Source of the DNA: Inia geoffrensis
Taxonomy: Eukaryota > Chordata > Mammalia > Artiodactyla > Iniidae
Reading direction: 5' to 3'
DNA: 64,000 nucleotides
Assembly (NCBI GenBank): GCA_036417435.1
Contig: CM070905.1
Coordinates: forward strand, 64,559,092 to 64,623,091
The notes below the pieces were generated by a model. It worked only from the letters and a program-made list of their open reading frames with translations. It was not told the origin of the DNA and ran no database searches. Below are positions 44,992 to 56,330 of this stretch, one piece after another; position 1 is the first letter of the stretch; every line of letters begins with the position of its first letter. The translations under genes were made by a program, and so were the position numbers.

Positions 44992-45164
44992 CAATGATTC
45001 TCAAACTTCAGGGGGGGCACCAAAATCACCTAGAAGCATTATCAGAACACAGATTATTGGATTCCACTCCAAGAGTTTCTAACCCAGTATATCTGGGGCA
45101 AGGCCTGAGAATCTGCATATCTACTTGTGCTGCCATTCTGGGGACCTTACTTAGAGAACCACTG
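44992..45164. mobile_element. hAT MITE, MER5-like, first of a pair
   Basis: The terminus CAATGATTCTCAAACTT and the far end GAGAACCACTG fit the short inverted ends of MER5-type hAT elements (CAGTGGTTCTCAAA). In between are CACCAAAATCACCTAGAAGC and GGGGCAAGGCCTGAGAATCT. It is non-autonomous. Direction is not assigned because the ends are symmetrical. Confidence 0.65.
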
Positions 45165-45171
45165 CCCTGGG

Positions 45172-45330
45172 CATTGCAGCTCAAAGTATAGTACATGGAC
45201 CAGCAGGTGCAGCATCACTGAGACATGTTTTAGAAATGCAGACTCTTAGGACCCACCAGACCTACAGAATCAGAACATGCATTTAATCTAGATCCTTCGG
45301 TAAATGCACATTAAAGTCTGAGAAGCACTG
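45172..45330 (+). mobile_element. hAT MITE, MER5A-like, second of a pair
   Basis: The start CATTGCAGCTCAAAG is followed by GTACATGGACCAGCAGGTGC, TAGAAATGCAGACTCTTAGG, CCACCAGACCTACAGAATCA and an AGTCTGAGAAGCACTG end. This is the MER5A pattern as I recall it. Only seven bases separate it from the preceding MITE. Confidence 0.75.
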
Positions 45331-45499
45331 CTCTAAGGGACATCATCCTTCTTTCTTACTTTATGATCTTTGATCCTACCCTCCCTTTTGTGGACAACCA
45401 ACCTCATTCCTTAGCCTATATGTACACATAGTTATGGAGGACAGGAGAAAATACATTTTGAAAACAATTCCCAATATATAAAATAAAATTATCTTTATA

Positions 45500-46700
45500 A
45501 TTTTTGTTACCAATCAAAAATTTTTTTCTCCACAATTAACTATGAAATCTTGCTCTCATTTTAAGTGACTTGTTTTGCTTCATATATGAAATCTTCTACA
45601 TGATTTTTAATTTATTAAAAGTCTTATTTTATGTATTTGAGTAAAGGATTTTAGTTTTATTTATGTTTGTCCAAACTGTATGTCTATTATTAAGTTTATT
45701 CTTAGATATTTATCTTCTAGTTTGCTGATTGGGGGGATCTTTTCTCCATTAAGTTTCCTACCATTCATTGCAAGTATATGGTTATTGTGTTTTATAGCTA
45801 TTGCTTTTACTGCTTTGACAATCATTTTGTAATAAGCACTTAATGAACAATCTTATACATTCCAGTGTATATCATGCCTTATTTATAATCCATGTAGAAT
45901 AATCCTAACAGAATTGTATTTGCTTGTTTAATCCAGTGCAGTTTTTTTTTACAAGAGTGGGTATTCTTTTCTTTTAAAGAACTAAATCTAAGATTGAACA
46001 TTTCTATTATTTTTGTTCCTATTTTCTAATTTGTTAATTTCTGATTTTATCTTTATCATTTCTCTCCTGCTTCTGTTGGGATGTTTTGGTGTGTTATTTC
46101 TAATTTATCTGATACTAATGGTATGACCCTCTTTTTTCATTTACTTGATAAATCTTTCTTTAACTTTTAAGTAGTCCATGTCCTTTGTTTTACATATGGT
46201 CAAAGCATTATAAACACTGTCGATTTTATCTATCAAATTTGAGAATTTTAAAGCTTTTGTTATGGGATTTCAGTCCACTTGCATTTATTATCAAAGGTGC
46301 TAAGCTTGGCATTATACTGTCACCTGATTTTCTGCTTTCCTTTTCAATGTTTACTTAACCATTTTCTTTGTTCTCTCCATTAAAAAAAATAGAATACATT
46401 TAGTTTCTTTTCCTTTAGCTATTTGAAAATTGTATTTGAATTACAATTGTGATTACTTTCCATTTTTAACAACCTTACTTCAATCTATATTTCTCTGATT
46501 ATCAATGTAAATAATATAATCACATCTACTAATTTGTACCTATGTTATAGAAGAAAATCAGTTTTCCTTTTTTCCAAATTACTTCCTGGTTTTGTTGTGT
46601 AATTGAACATTTTAGAGAACGTTGATCATTTGTTTTAACTTATCTTCTTTTAATAATTAAAATATTAAATGATAATCACTATAATTGTAGATGTTAAAAA
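45500..46700 (-). mobile_element. Old L1 fragment, antisense
   Basis: T-rich plus strand with wording of reversed L1 ORF2/3' UTR, such as TATTAAGTTTATTCTTAGAT and TTAATTTCTGATTTTATCTT. No frame survives. The boundaries and even the continuity are uncertain, and part could be a different T-rich relic. Confidence 0.45.
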
Positions 46701-47080
46701 TAAACATTGATTAATATAAATCAACAGATCTAACCAAATTACAATATAACAAAGTGGGAGGATGGAGGAAGAACTAGACATGCTTGTTACAGGACAGGCA
46801 CAAGAGAGTCAGGGAGAAAGAGAACTAAATCCACATCTTGCCTATGAAAAGCCAATAGATAATTCCTGAAAAACTGAAAACGTAGAAGTAGCAATGTAAG
46901 AATACTGTTTAGAGATTGAGATGCAAATGCCAGAAAAACCAACTTAAGAAAATAAAGGAGTGGGACATGGGGAAAGAGAGAAAGAACTTACTACATTTCA
47001 TGAAAAGAACTTCTAGGACCATTTCACTCCTTAAATTATCGGTATACATGACTTTATTTTTAAACATAAAAATTAAATTA
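46701..47080. other. Unassigned DNA
   Basis: Purine-rich, with no family recognised. The 141-codon ORF that starts here (46916-47341) owes its second half to the following SINE and is not a gene. Confidence 0.45.
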
Positions 47081-47092
47081 AAAACACATATT

Positions 47093-47375
47093 GCGGGCTT
47101 CCCTGGTGGCGCAGTGGTTGAGAATCTGCCTGCCAATGTAGGGGACACGGGTTTGAGCCCTGGTCTGAGAAGATCCCACATGCCGCAGATCAACTTGGCT
47201 CGTGAGCCACAACTACTAAGCCTGCGCGTCTGGAGCCTGTGCTCCGCAACAAGAGAGGCCGCGACAGTGAGAAGCCTGTGCACCACAATGAAGAGTGGCC
47301 CCCATTTGCCACAACTAGAGAAAGCCCTCACACAGAAATGAAGACCCAACACAGCCAAAAAATTAATTTTTAAAA
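47093..47375 (+). mobile_element. CHR-type SINE, intermediate form
   Basis: It starts GCGGGCTTCCCTGGTGGCGC. The middle reads like the short form (CTGCGCGTCTGGAGCCTGTG, CAACAAGAGAGGCCGCGACA), but the 3' half is that of the long form (GAAGAGTGGCCCCCATTTGC, AAGACCCAACACAGCC). The perfect 12-bp duplication AAAACACATATT flanks it (47081-47092 and 47376-47387). It is structurally between the two main forms. Confidence 0.92.
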
Positions 47376-47387
47376 AAAACACATATT

Positions 47388-48659
47388 ACATAGGTATAGC
47401 AGTACAAAGATACCAAACTGATATTGCCTTCACTACATTCTCGCTTAGAGAGTCTATAAGTTGGCTCTATTATTAGCTATATAAAATAAATGCTTTCTGA
47501 AATTTCTTTCTGCTTTTTGTAGTAAAATCGTAAGCATACTCCATATTGAGCATTGTGTTCACTTTTTTAACACTGACAAATATTTTATAAGCATCATATT
47601 GCTGTTTATTTTTTTGACTTTCTGCTTACCCATTCTTGAGCAGAAGTCTCTCCATGCTTATAAATAGACCAGAGGCAATGGTGTCTGGCTATCCTTGACT
47701 CCCCTCAACTTCCAACTTGTTGCTTTAGAATTCTCTCAACAGATGTCAAGCCAAAATTTTGGCCAACATAAATTTATATCATTATTTTAATAATTTGGCA
47801 GTCTTTGGGAAGAGGCAAGAATAGACTCTGAGAATTCCTAGCATCCTGGTTTCCAAACTCTTTCTTCTCTAGCGAAGCCATCTTATTGGAAAGCAACTTT
47901 CTTCTGGTTTGATTCAATTTCTATACTTTGTACGATATAAGCTGTGCTTCTGACTGGCACCTTTCCTGATGCTGTTATACACTTTGTTGGAAACATACCT
48001 CCATCTGCTGCTGACCTTCTGCTTGTGTGTCCATTGTGTGAAAAATTACAGGTTAGTACTAGCACTTTCGTGTTGTTTATCTAATAGAGAAAGAAAGGGA
48101 TGCCCCAACACAGCTTCCATTTCTCACTTTTGTTGAGTCATGCTTGACTTTCCTGTATTTTTTCAAAGCAGAGATAGTAAAGAGGAGATGCTAATTAATC
48201 CTCATAAACTTCCTTTAGTCAAGGAGGATCTGAGTCCTAACAGAAATCATTTATTTAATTGTATACAGGGGTCCAAAAGTCACGGTTAAGGTGTTACGGA
48301 GCAAAAATTTATTAAGGTATCAAAACTCAAAATACCGCCCCAGTTATCCCCTGGCTTCTCAGATGCAAAACTTCTTCCATTTGGGGTCAGCTCCTGATTT
48401 TATCTTGCCATGCAAAATCTGGGTGAGGGGTGAAGTGAAGAGAAAATTAAACAAGATGACAAAAAGACAAAATTGATTTATCTCTTTAAGAGAAAAAAGT
48501 TTGAATAGAAAGTCAGAAAAGAGCCACATGACTTCTGTGTTAGGAGTGCTTCCAGGACCGGGATTTGGGAGAGTGGAAGAGAGTTTCTAGGAGTGACTGG
48601 CATCAACGGGGAGGCTATAAAGAGTACCCACTATGGGAAGGATGGATTTTACATTAATA
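47388..48659. other. Unassigned DNA
   Basis: No repeat or gene recognised. ORFs of about 60 codons only. Confidence 0.4.
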
Positions 48660-49134
48660 ATTATAATGGGCTAAATGGTGTCCCACCATATCCCAAAAGA
48701 TATGAACATATCCTAATCCTTGAAACCTGTGATTATTACCTGATGGGTGATTAAATTCTGATTTGTGATTAAATTAAGGATTTTGAGGTGAAGATACTAT
48801 CCTGAATTATCCAGGTGGGTGCTAAATGCCATCACAGATGTCCTTATAAGAAAACAGCAGAGGGAGATTAGTTGGAAACATAGAGGAGAAAGCAATATGA
48901 AGATGCAGGCAGAGACTGGAGTGATGCCACCACAAGCCAAGGAACATCTGCTGTCACAAGAAGCTGGAAGAGATAAGGAACAGATTCTCTTATAGAGCCT
49001 CCAGAGGGGAATGGGACCCTGCTGATACCTTGATGCAGACTTCTAGCCTCCAGAACTGTGAGAGGAGACATTTCTGTTGGTTTAAGCTACCCAGTGTGTG
49101 GTAATTTGATAAGGCAGCCCCAGGAGATTTATAC
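48660..49134 (+). mobile_element. MaLR (MLT1-like) LTR
   Basis: Words in order: ATAATGGGCTAAATGGTGTC, GGTGATTAAATTCTGATTTG, AATTATCCAGGTGGGTGCTA, GTCCTTATAAGAAAACAGCA, CAAGCCAAGGAACATCTGCT, TCTAGCCTCCAGAACTGTGA and TAAGGCAGCCCCAGGAGATT. The order and content fit an MLT1-type LTR. There is no internal sequence, so it is a solo LTR. I could not settle a target duplication. Confidence 0.75.
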
Positions 49135-49286
49135 AATAATGCATTTCTCCCTTTGACAATTCTCATGGGACTAGGTAAAAATCTGAAGTGTTTTTAATTA
49201 TATTTCAGCTACCAAACCATACTTTTTTAAACACTGTTTAAGGATGGGGCCATGCAAAGTGAATGAGTCAGGGTACAGAATGACAA

Positions 49287-49498
49287 CATTAACAGAGTAT
49301 TTCCTATGTGCAGTCATTTGTCTAAGCGGTTTCAACACATTAATTCTTTTCCTCATAAAAGAAGAATGTGAGGCTTAAAGAGTTTGTACAGCTTACACAA
49401 GATCACAAAACAAGTGGTCAGTGGTAGAGCTGGGATTAAAACCAAGGTCTTCTGAATTTGAAGCCCAAGCTCTTAGTGGCTAAAAGGCATTACACTGC
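49287..49498 (-). mobile_element. MIR SINE, antisense
   Basis: The reversed MIR: GAGTATTTCCTATGTGCAGT, CAACACATTAATTCTTTTCC, ACACAAGATCACAAAACAAG, GTGGTAGAGCTGGGATTAAA and AAGCCCAAGCTCTTAGTGGC. Confidence 0.8.
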
Positions 49499-49989
49499 TT
49501 TTCATTTTAATTTGCAGCTGAGGGAGTAGTGAGATGCTTATGTGCCTGTCCCTTTATTATTCAAGTCTTCAAATCTTTTTATCAAAGAAATTGAAATGAT
49601 GACTTAGTTTGAAGATTTCTCTAAAGTCACACACTGGTATTCCATCAACACAACTTTTGGGAAACACGTCTATACTCCCTGGGATCTATACTGTTGATAT
49701 TAGAAGTACACCCATTAAAGTCTGTGAGTCCAACCACTTGCTGTTCACTAAGTGTGAGAAGCATCCCCCTCTCCTCTAGACCTGTTAGCTCTTAAGTAAA
49801 GGAGTGACTCTAGTCTTTCTCTGACACTCTCTCATAAGCCAGGTTTTATCCCTCCATAACAATCATTTTTCAGGATGACTATTTTCTAAACCAAAAAGGT
49901 TTTGAAACTAAAAGTGTCCTGTTGATAATTATACAAGGACAAAATGTTCAAAACAGGTTGTCCTGAGCAAACTGGTATGCATGGTCACT
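49499..49989. other. Unassigned DNA
   Basis: No feature recognised between a MIR and an L2 end. Confidence 0.4.
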
Positions 49990-50158
49990 CTATTTATTTA
50001 CTTAGTGGGTTGAATATTTCAATTCTGTCTTCCCTTAGGGACTGTAAGTCCTAGAGAACAGGGACCAGATTTATTTCTGTTCTTCATTTTATCCTCAATG
50101 CCTAGTACAGTGTCTGGCACTCAGTTAATACTCAATAAATACTTGTTTAATGAGTAAA
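49990..50158 (+). mobile_element. L2 3' end
   Basis: GTAAGTCCTAGAGAACAGGG, CAATGCCTAGTACAGTGTCT, GGCACTCAGTTAATACTCAA and TAAATACTTGTTTAATGAG match the L2 3' terminus. Confidence 0.8.
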
Positions 50159-53100
50159 TATAAGTTAGTGAGTTATTTTATATGGTGGTAAGAAGCATGG
50201 TTGGTATTACAGTATATGGTAATATTCACAACTATTTTGAAAAATATTGGAATTATGAACCAATTTTAATTGTTGAAATTAACCCAAGCTAAGGCAAAAT
50301 GAACACATCCAAATAAGATTAGCACCAATTCACATGGGGCTGTTTTTAGAATGATGAGGCAGGTATTTCTTTTGGGCACAGTACAGCCACAAGCACTTGT
50401 TACGGCAAGTCAGGATTTCATTTCATCCAATTTGATCTTGTTTCTACAGCCACAGGCTGAGTCACCTCTAATATGTAGTGTAATTTATTACAGCACTATA
50501 CACTGAAAACCTATGGTCCAGAATTCTGTAAACATTAAAACACATTCTTTACTTTTAGAAAAAACTATTATTGAAATATTTAGAAAGCCATGGAAATTAC
50601 CTACAATCCATGATCTTGCTAAAAGAGCTAAAACTATTGCATGATTCCAAGTAAACTGATACATAATTTTAAGAACCTTATCTGTAAAAGCCAATATTTC
50701 CATTGAACTCTTACTGAGCTACTTTGTTATCTTCAGAAGGACTTATTCCAGTTGTTGACGTTGTTATTTTTAATATAAACAGATAATATCATAGTTTTAC
50801 TTTAGAAAAAAAAGACTTTAAATGCAAATGCTCTTACTACTTACCAAACTTTGACTCTGAAGCAAAAATAGGTTGAATTTCTTATTAATTTACAAATGTT
50901 AACCTTCTTAACTTGTCTGAGCTACCTGAAAGCAAAAAGCACTACACAAATAGATGTAAAGATTGTCCTGATTGTAGGCTTGTAATTAGGCCATTAATAA
51001 GAACTAAGTGCCAGTGAGCACTTTTCCTGAGAAAATATGATAAAGGTGGCACTGAAAATCTGGCATCCTCACAGTCCCATTATCTGGTTCAGAAAAATCT
51101 TGACTGAATTGAAGCAGAAAAACAATTTACCACATCACTAGTTGAAACAGGATGTTCAGCTCATCCAAAGTCTACTTACTGTACATTTGACTCACTCCTC
51201 CAAGAGGCTTGGAAATCATTCACAGTCAGATAACTAGTTATCCAAAGATAGGCTGACAAGCACAATGTAGGAAAGGGAGATGCTTGTACTGATTTAGCTC
51301 CAGCCTATCATGGTTGAGCTGCTCAAATTCTAAGCGAGTAAAAAGATAAGGAATAAGCGATATGGACCAGAACTTAGTTTATAATTTAGAAGAGAGCGGG
51401 TCCAAGGCATGAAAAATCCTAATTAAAGATGTGCTCTTCATGTATCTCACATTCTCAAATCTCTTTGACAATTTTGAAAGGGAAATATCTTTTCTCCTAA
51501 AATTCAATATGTTAAAACATCTGTAGCACATACCCCTTGGAAGTTGATTATTAGAAATATCTGTTCATGACTTTATGAATTTCAAAACCTTTTACATTTG
51601 TGTTAGATAATGTACTTAATACTAATAGAACTGAAAGAATGTTAGAGATTAAATGTTGAAACAAAAGGAAATAGAATCAAAACACTGGGTCTTTACTTGA
51701 AAGGCTTTCTGAAGAGGCTGATCAACGGAAAGATATTCAAATATGCAAATCAATCCAGCTGTCAGGAAAGTTTCACCCCTGTCCTTCAGAAAAGGTTAAT
51801 AAGAATTTATTATTAATGGGCCTGAACTTACAGTTCCAAATGAAATGTGAATAATAGTAGTAAGCCAGGTACATCATTTGAGAAGTAAAGTAATGGCATG
51901 GGGATATTTCCAGGGCAGTAAATGGCTATTATCACATTCCAGTGCAAACAGAACTAGAAAATACTTTCCTCACTAGATGAAAGACAGTTTCTCAAAGATA
52001 GCCCTGAAGCACTCAACCTCTTTGCATTACCAGTGAGCATCTAGACTCCTGGAGAGTAACTGACCAGCATCTAAGACACTCCCATGGTATGGCTACTTTG
52101 ATATGCCACGGCCATATCATGGGTAAAATTGTACAGTCTGTTCGTATTCCAAACAATTCAGCTTATATTTGCTCACAAAGCACATTTTTCTGAATACTCT
52201 TTATTAACACTAACATGAAGTTCTAGGGGAAAAAACGTATATTCTGCTGATTTCTAATCTTCTATTACTTCATTCCTGTCCAAATCATATACATTCAAAA
52301 ACCACATTATCTTACTGTCATCATATATTATGTAAGATTTTGTACTACTTAAGCCGTATACCTGTTATATTGCTAGTCATCAGTTCTTTGAACAGTAATC
52401 AATATGGTGAGTGATATAAGCGATTTCAGATGAGGGATTCGGTGATGAATATGAATTTTATCCCTTCCTTCTTCCCCTGACTACACTTTTGTAGAGTTAT
52501 TCATCACCATTGAAACAGAAGGCTATAACATTCCAGGAAGGAAACAAAGAGTCTCTGGAAGTTACAAATCAAAAAATGAGCTCTCACAAACTTTTAAGCA
52601 TCCTCTACTTGGAGAATTAACATCTACTAATATTAAGTTATATCCTTCCCCACTGAGCTTCTTTACCACTAAGGTGAAGTCATACTTAGAAAATAGCTTT
52701 TTCTAAATTAAAAATAAAGCTTTCTCCTTAGGACAGAAAGCATGAGTGATTCATCTATTTTAACTTGGTTCTTCAGAAAGTCAGTAAGTGATGAAAGTAT
52801 TGATGTAAAGAAAATTGGCTCTGAGAAGAAGTACAGATCCCTTGTATTTGAAACACAAAGCAGCTTTTGAAAACAGATAATGTAAATTTTTAAAATATTA
52901 TTTTTTCATTGTGTGTAAAGCTACAGGATAGGATTTTCATTTTTGATCAGTCAGAAAGTCAAGTGAGTATAAATAAGTCTAATTTCTACACACTATGACA
53001 ACCCATGGTAGAGGGTTCCCCGAAGTGTTGACTTCCCAAGACCTCTAAAACACCAATGTAACTGCCTGCTGCCATCTGTAAATAGGACCTCCAAAGTCAC

Positions 53101-53249
53101 ACATGCTTTGATAAGACAGGGCCTCTCAATGCTGTACTGCTGCCCCACTCAGCACTATACTGCCTGAAAGACCTATTGTAAGAAAAAGAATATAATTATA
53201 ATGATTGCTCAGCTTCTTCAAAAGGACCATCAAAGTCTACACTCATTAA
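50159..53249. other. Repeat-poor unassigned DNA
   Basis: About 3.1 kb without any repeat I can recognise, no T or A runs beyond ten bases and no long ORF. It may be unique, possibly conserved DNA, but there is no positive signal in the sequence itself. Confidence 0.45.
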
Positions 53250-55862
53250 GCCTTACTTACTAGTTTGTTTCAGTCACTGCATGACAAGAAATCCAAGCCC
53301 TCCAGTTCATCCCTCACTTACAAACACATCTATACACTCTCCATACTGACCTAGTTTCTGCCCTTCCCTACCTTTCAAATTCTACCACTGTGCTACATTG
53401 TATTCTCAACCTCTTCCTTAAATTTGTCTTCACCTTCTTATAATTGAAAACTGGCTATCCATGAAAAATCTATTTGTCCTTCAGCAAATAGAGTTCAGGA
53501 CTTTGTTTTCCACCCACATACTATAGCACTCAGAAATGTCCTTCTTATTCCTCTCTTCTGGATAATTGGCATTTTATTCTTCCTTAAAAGCTCTAGCTTC
53601 CTTCAAGTACATTCCATCAACCCTCTCACCACTAGTCTTCCTTGTTGCACTCTTATGCCGACCTCTACGCCGTCACTAACCTTTTTTTTTTTTTTTTAAT
53701 TTTAGCCCCTGGATTATACTTTTACTCTGCTTGTCATCATCCATATAAGATTACCTAGGCAACTCCAACCTCCAGCAGTTTAATATTCTACCCCATCTCA
53801 GCCAACATATATCATCAGTAAGCATACCACAATCAAAATATCAATTTCTAGCGTCCCACTTTCAGACCAAAATCTTTTCTTTCTAGTTTACTTACTTTAG
53901 GACCCTCACATCCATCTTTTTCCCCACTGATACCTCCAATCATTTGACTATCCTCACTTGTATTCGTTTTCTATTGCTGCTGTAACAAATTAACACAAAT
54001 TTAGTGGTTTAAAACAACACCTATTTATTATCTCAGTTTCTGTAGGTCAGAAATCTGGGCACAGTGTGGCTTAGTTGGTTCTCTGCTAGAGTCAACCAAG
54101 GCCCAAAGCAAGGTGCTGGCAGGGCTGCCTTCCTTGCTGAAGGCTCTAGGGATGATTCCACTTCCAAGCTCATTCATGTTGCTGGTAGAATTCTGTTCCA
54201 TGAAGTTCTAAGACTGAGATCCCTTTTCCTTGCTAGATGTTAGCATGGCTTATTCTCAGTTTCTGGAGGCCACTCACATTCCTTGGCTTATGGCCCACTC
54301 TCTCCATCTTCAAAGCCAGCAAGAGCAGGACCAACTCCTTCTCATTCTTCAAATCACTTTGACTCCCCCTCTACTTCATCTCTCCTCTGCTTCTAGCCAG
54401 AGAAGTTTCTAAACTCTTAAAGGCTTATGTGATTAGATTGGGGTCACCCAGATAACCCAGGATGATCTCTCCACATCAAGGTCTGTGATCATAATTACAT
54501 CTGCAAAGTTCCTTTTGCTGCATAACATAACATTTCCAAAGATTCTGGGACTTATGGTATGGATGTTCTAGAGAGGCTGTTATTACGCCTTCCTCACCAC
54601 TTTTCAATGTCTATAATTGCCCTCATTTCTTATCCTTTCTCTTCTTACCCAGTTTAGATTTTATGAAATATCACTATAGACCACTCCTCTGTAAAATTCC
54701 TCCATCACTTTATTCCTTTCCCCTTATTTGCTTAGAAAAATCCTAATTCTAGCTAAGTCCAACTTTACTCCAATTCCATATCTTTATCCAACAATCTGAA
54801 CATGACTGGAGAATTAATGGCAGTATATATCTCATTTTAGTCCAATTCTTCCAGCCACCCTCTAGGTATTAGTCATGAATTCAGTTTTTCACTCTTCAAG
54901 ACAACTATTTCACATCTTTTCCATTCTCCTCAATCCTTCAACACTCTCCTCCCTAGTTCCTTCTCAGCAGATGATCTTGTTTCTAATTTTACTGAAAAAA
55001 AGCGGGAAATGCTCCCATATTTCCACCACCACATTTAATCTATAGCCATGTGTTTCACTTCCATTAAAGTTGATGAATTTTCTATTCTCCTTCCCTTCTC
55101 TTATCTAACGCCACTAGTGCACTGGATCAAATACTTTCCTTGCTTTATCAAGGAGATAGCTTACACAATTATCAATCCTTTTCCCACACCACAAATTTCC
55201 CCATTCTTCTGTATAATCCAGTCAAAATGCAAGGATGGTATATTATCTCCCATTTTAATACCTTCCCTTAATCACTCCATTTTTCTGCTTCCATTTATAG
55301 AAAACTTTATCAAAAGAACTTTCTGTACCTGCTATCTCTTCTTCCTCACTTCTTAATTCACTATAATCAGGCTATTGTCCCTTCTCTTTCATTGAAACCA
55401 CTCTTTTCTTCATCATCAGTGACCTCAATCTTGTTAAAACCAATGTTCAGTTCTCTGTTCTCACTGTACCTAGTCTTTTGACAGCAACTGACATTGTGGA
55501 CCATTTTCTCCTTCCTGAAACACTTTCTTCCTTTGGCTTCCAAGACACCACTTCCCACTTTTCCTTGTAAACCACACTTACCAGTCCTCTTTAATCCCAT
55601 GGTGTGAATTCTTCTCTCTTTCTCAACTGCTAACTACTGGAGAGGCCCAAATCTCAGCAGTTCTGGGTCCTCTTCTCTACTGTCTATAAACTCATTGTCC
55701 AATCTCATTCGATCTCATGATTTTAAATAACACATATGTGATGACACAAATCTTCAGCCTCAATTTTCCTTCACTGAATATCCAATTACCTCTTCTCTCT
55801 ACATAATTGGCATTTCAAACTTAACAAAACCAAAACCAAACTCTTGTCTTTATCCCCTGTGG
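53250..55862 (+). mobile_element. Long L2 LINE with RT remnant, split by an LTR
   Basis: A pyrimidine-rich L2 copy. Its clearest part (about 55490-55570) still reads TDIVDHFLLPETLSSFGFQD in frame before a stop, which is the CR1/L2-type RT. GATTTTAAATAACACATATG, TGATGACACAAATCTTCAGC and GGCATTTCAAACTTAACAAA then match the part after the catalytic YADD region. The open stretches (102 codons at 55048-55356, for instance) are decayed frames. The 5' limit is uncertain, and a T16 run lies at 53682-53697. A MaLR LTR at 53959-54596 interrupts it. Confidence 0.65.
53959..54596 (-). mobile_element. MaLR (MLT1-like) LTR, antisense, inside L2
   Basis: On the plus strand: TGTATTCGTTTTCTATTGCT, GCTGTAACAAATTAACACAA, TTTAGTGGTTTAAAACAACA, CATTCCTTGGCTTATGGCCC, CAGATAACCCAGGATGATCT and ATTACATCTGCAAAGTTCCT, the reverse of an MLT1-type LTR. 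TCACT (53954-53958) and CCACT (54597-54601) form a possible 5-bp duplication with one mismatch. At about 638 bp it is long for this class and may hold a small internal insertion. Confidence 0.7.
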
Positions 55863-55889
55863 CAGAGGCAACTAGCAGCTTACAAATAG

Positions 55890-56330
55890 CCATTATCTCT
55901 TTTTCCTTAGTCAAAGATCCTCTAATTTTCAATAGGGCATATGGTTACCTAGAATCAAGACTATATTTCTCAGCCTTCCTTGCAGTTGGATGTGGTTATT
56001 TTGTTAAGGTCATGCCAGTGGCATGTAAGTAGAAATATGTTACTTTTGGAAAGTGCCATGTGCAACTTCTGGAAATTGTCCTTAAAGGGAAGGAGGATAC
56101 TTCCTTGCCCCTGGTCATGCCAACCTTAAAAAGATAGCACATTTCTCCACAGATAGGAAATTTATTACTGGATTACACTGCCATATGGAGAGGAAGTTAT
56201 GCCGGAACATGGCCTCTTGACTTGAAGAGTCAAGCTTTACTTGACATGGTAAAAGAACAGCTGACTTATTTGCCATTGAATTATGCCCCTCATCTTCCCT
56301 CAACTAGCAATAACCCAATAATCTGGATCA
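55890..56330 (+). mobile_element. Ancient repeat, LTR-like, family unassigned
   Basis: CTATATTTCTCAGCCTTCCT, TGCAGTTGGATGTGGTTATT, CATGCCAGTGGCATGTAAGT and GTCCTTAAAGGGAAGGAGGA follow a word order I know from an ancient mammalian repeat of the MaLR or hAT type. I cannot name it. It begins right where the L2 similarity ends. Confidence 0.45.

Noticed and set aside
46909..47382. Overlapping ORFs of 157 and 141 codons on opposite strands
   Set aside because: Both depend on the SINE at 47093-47375. Neither has a domain and each is the other's shadow.
55048..55356. A 102-codon ORF rich in hydrophobic residues, possible membrane protein
   Set aside because: It lies inside the L2 copy. Pyrimidine-rich L2 DNA naturally yields F/L/S/P-rich translations.
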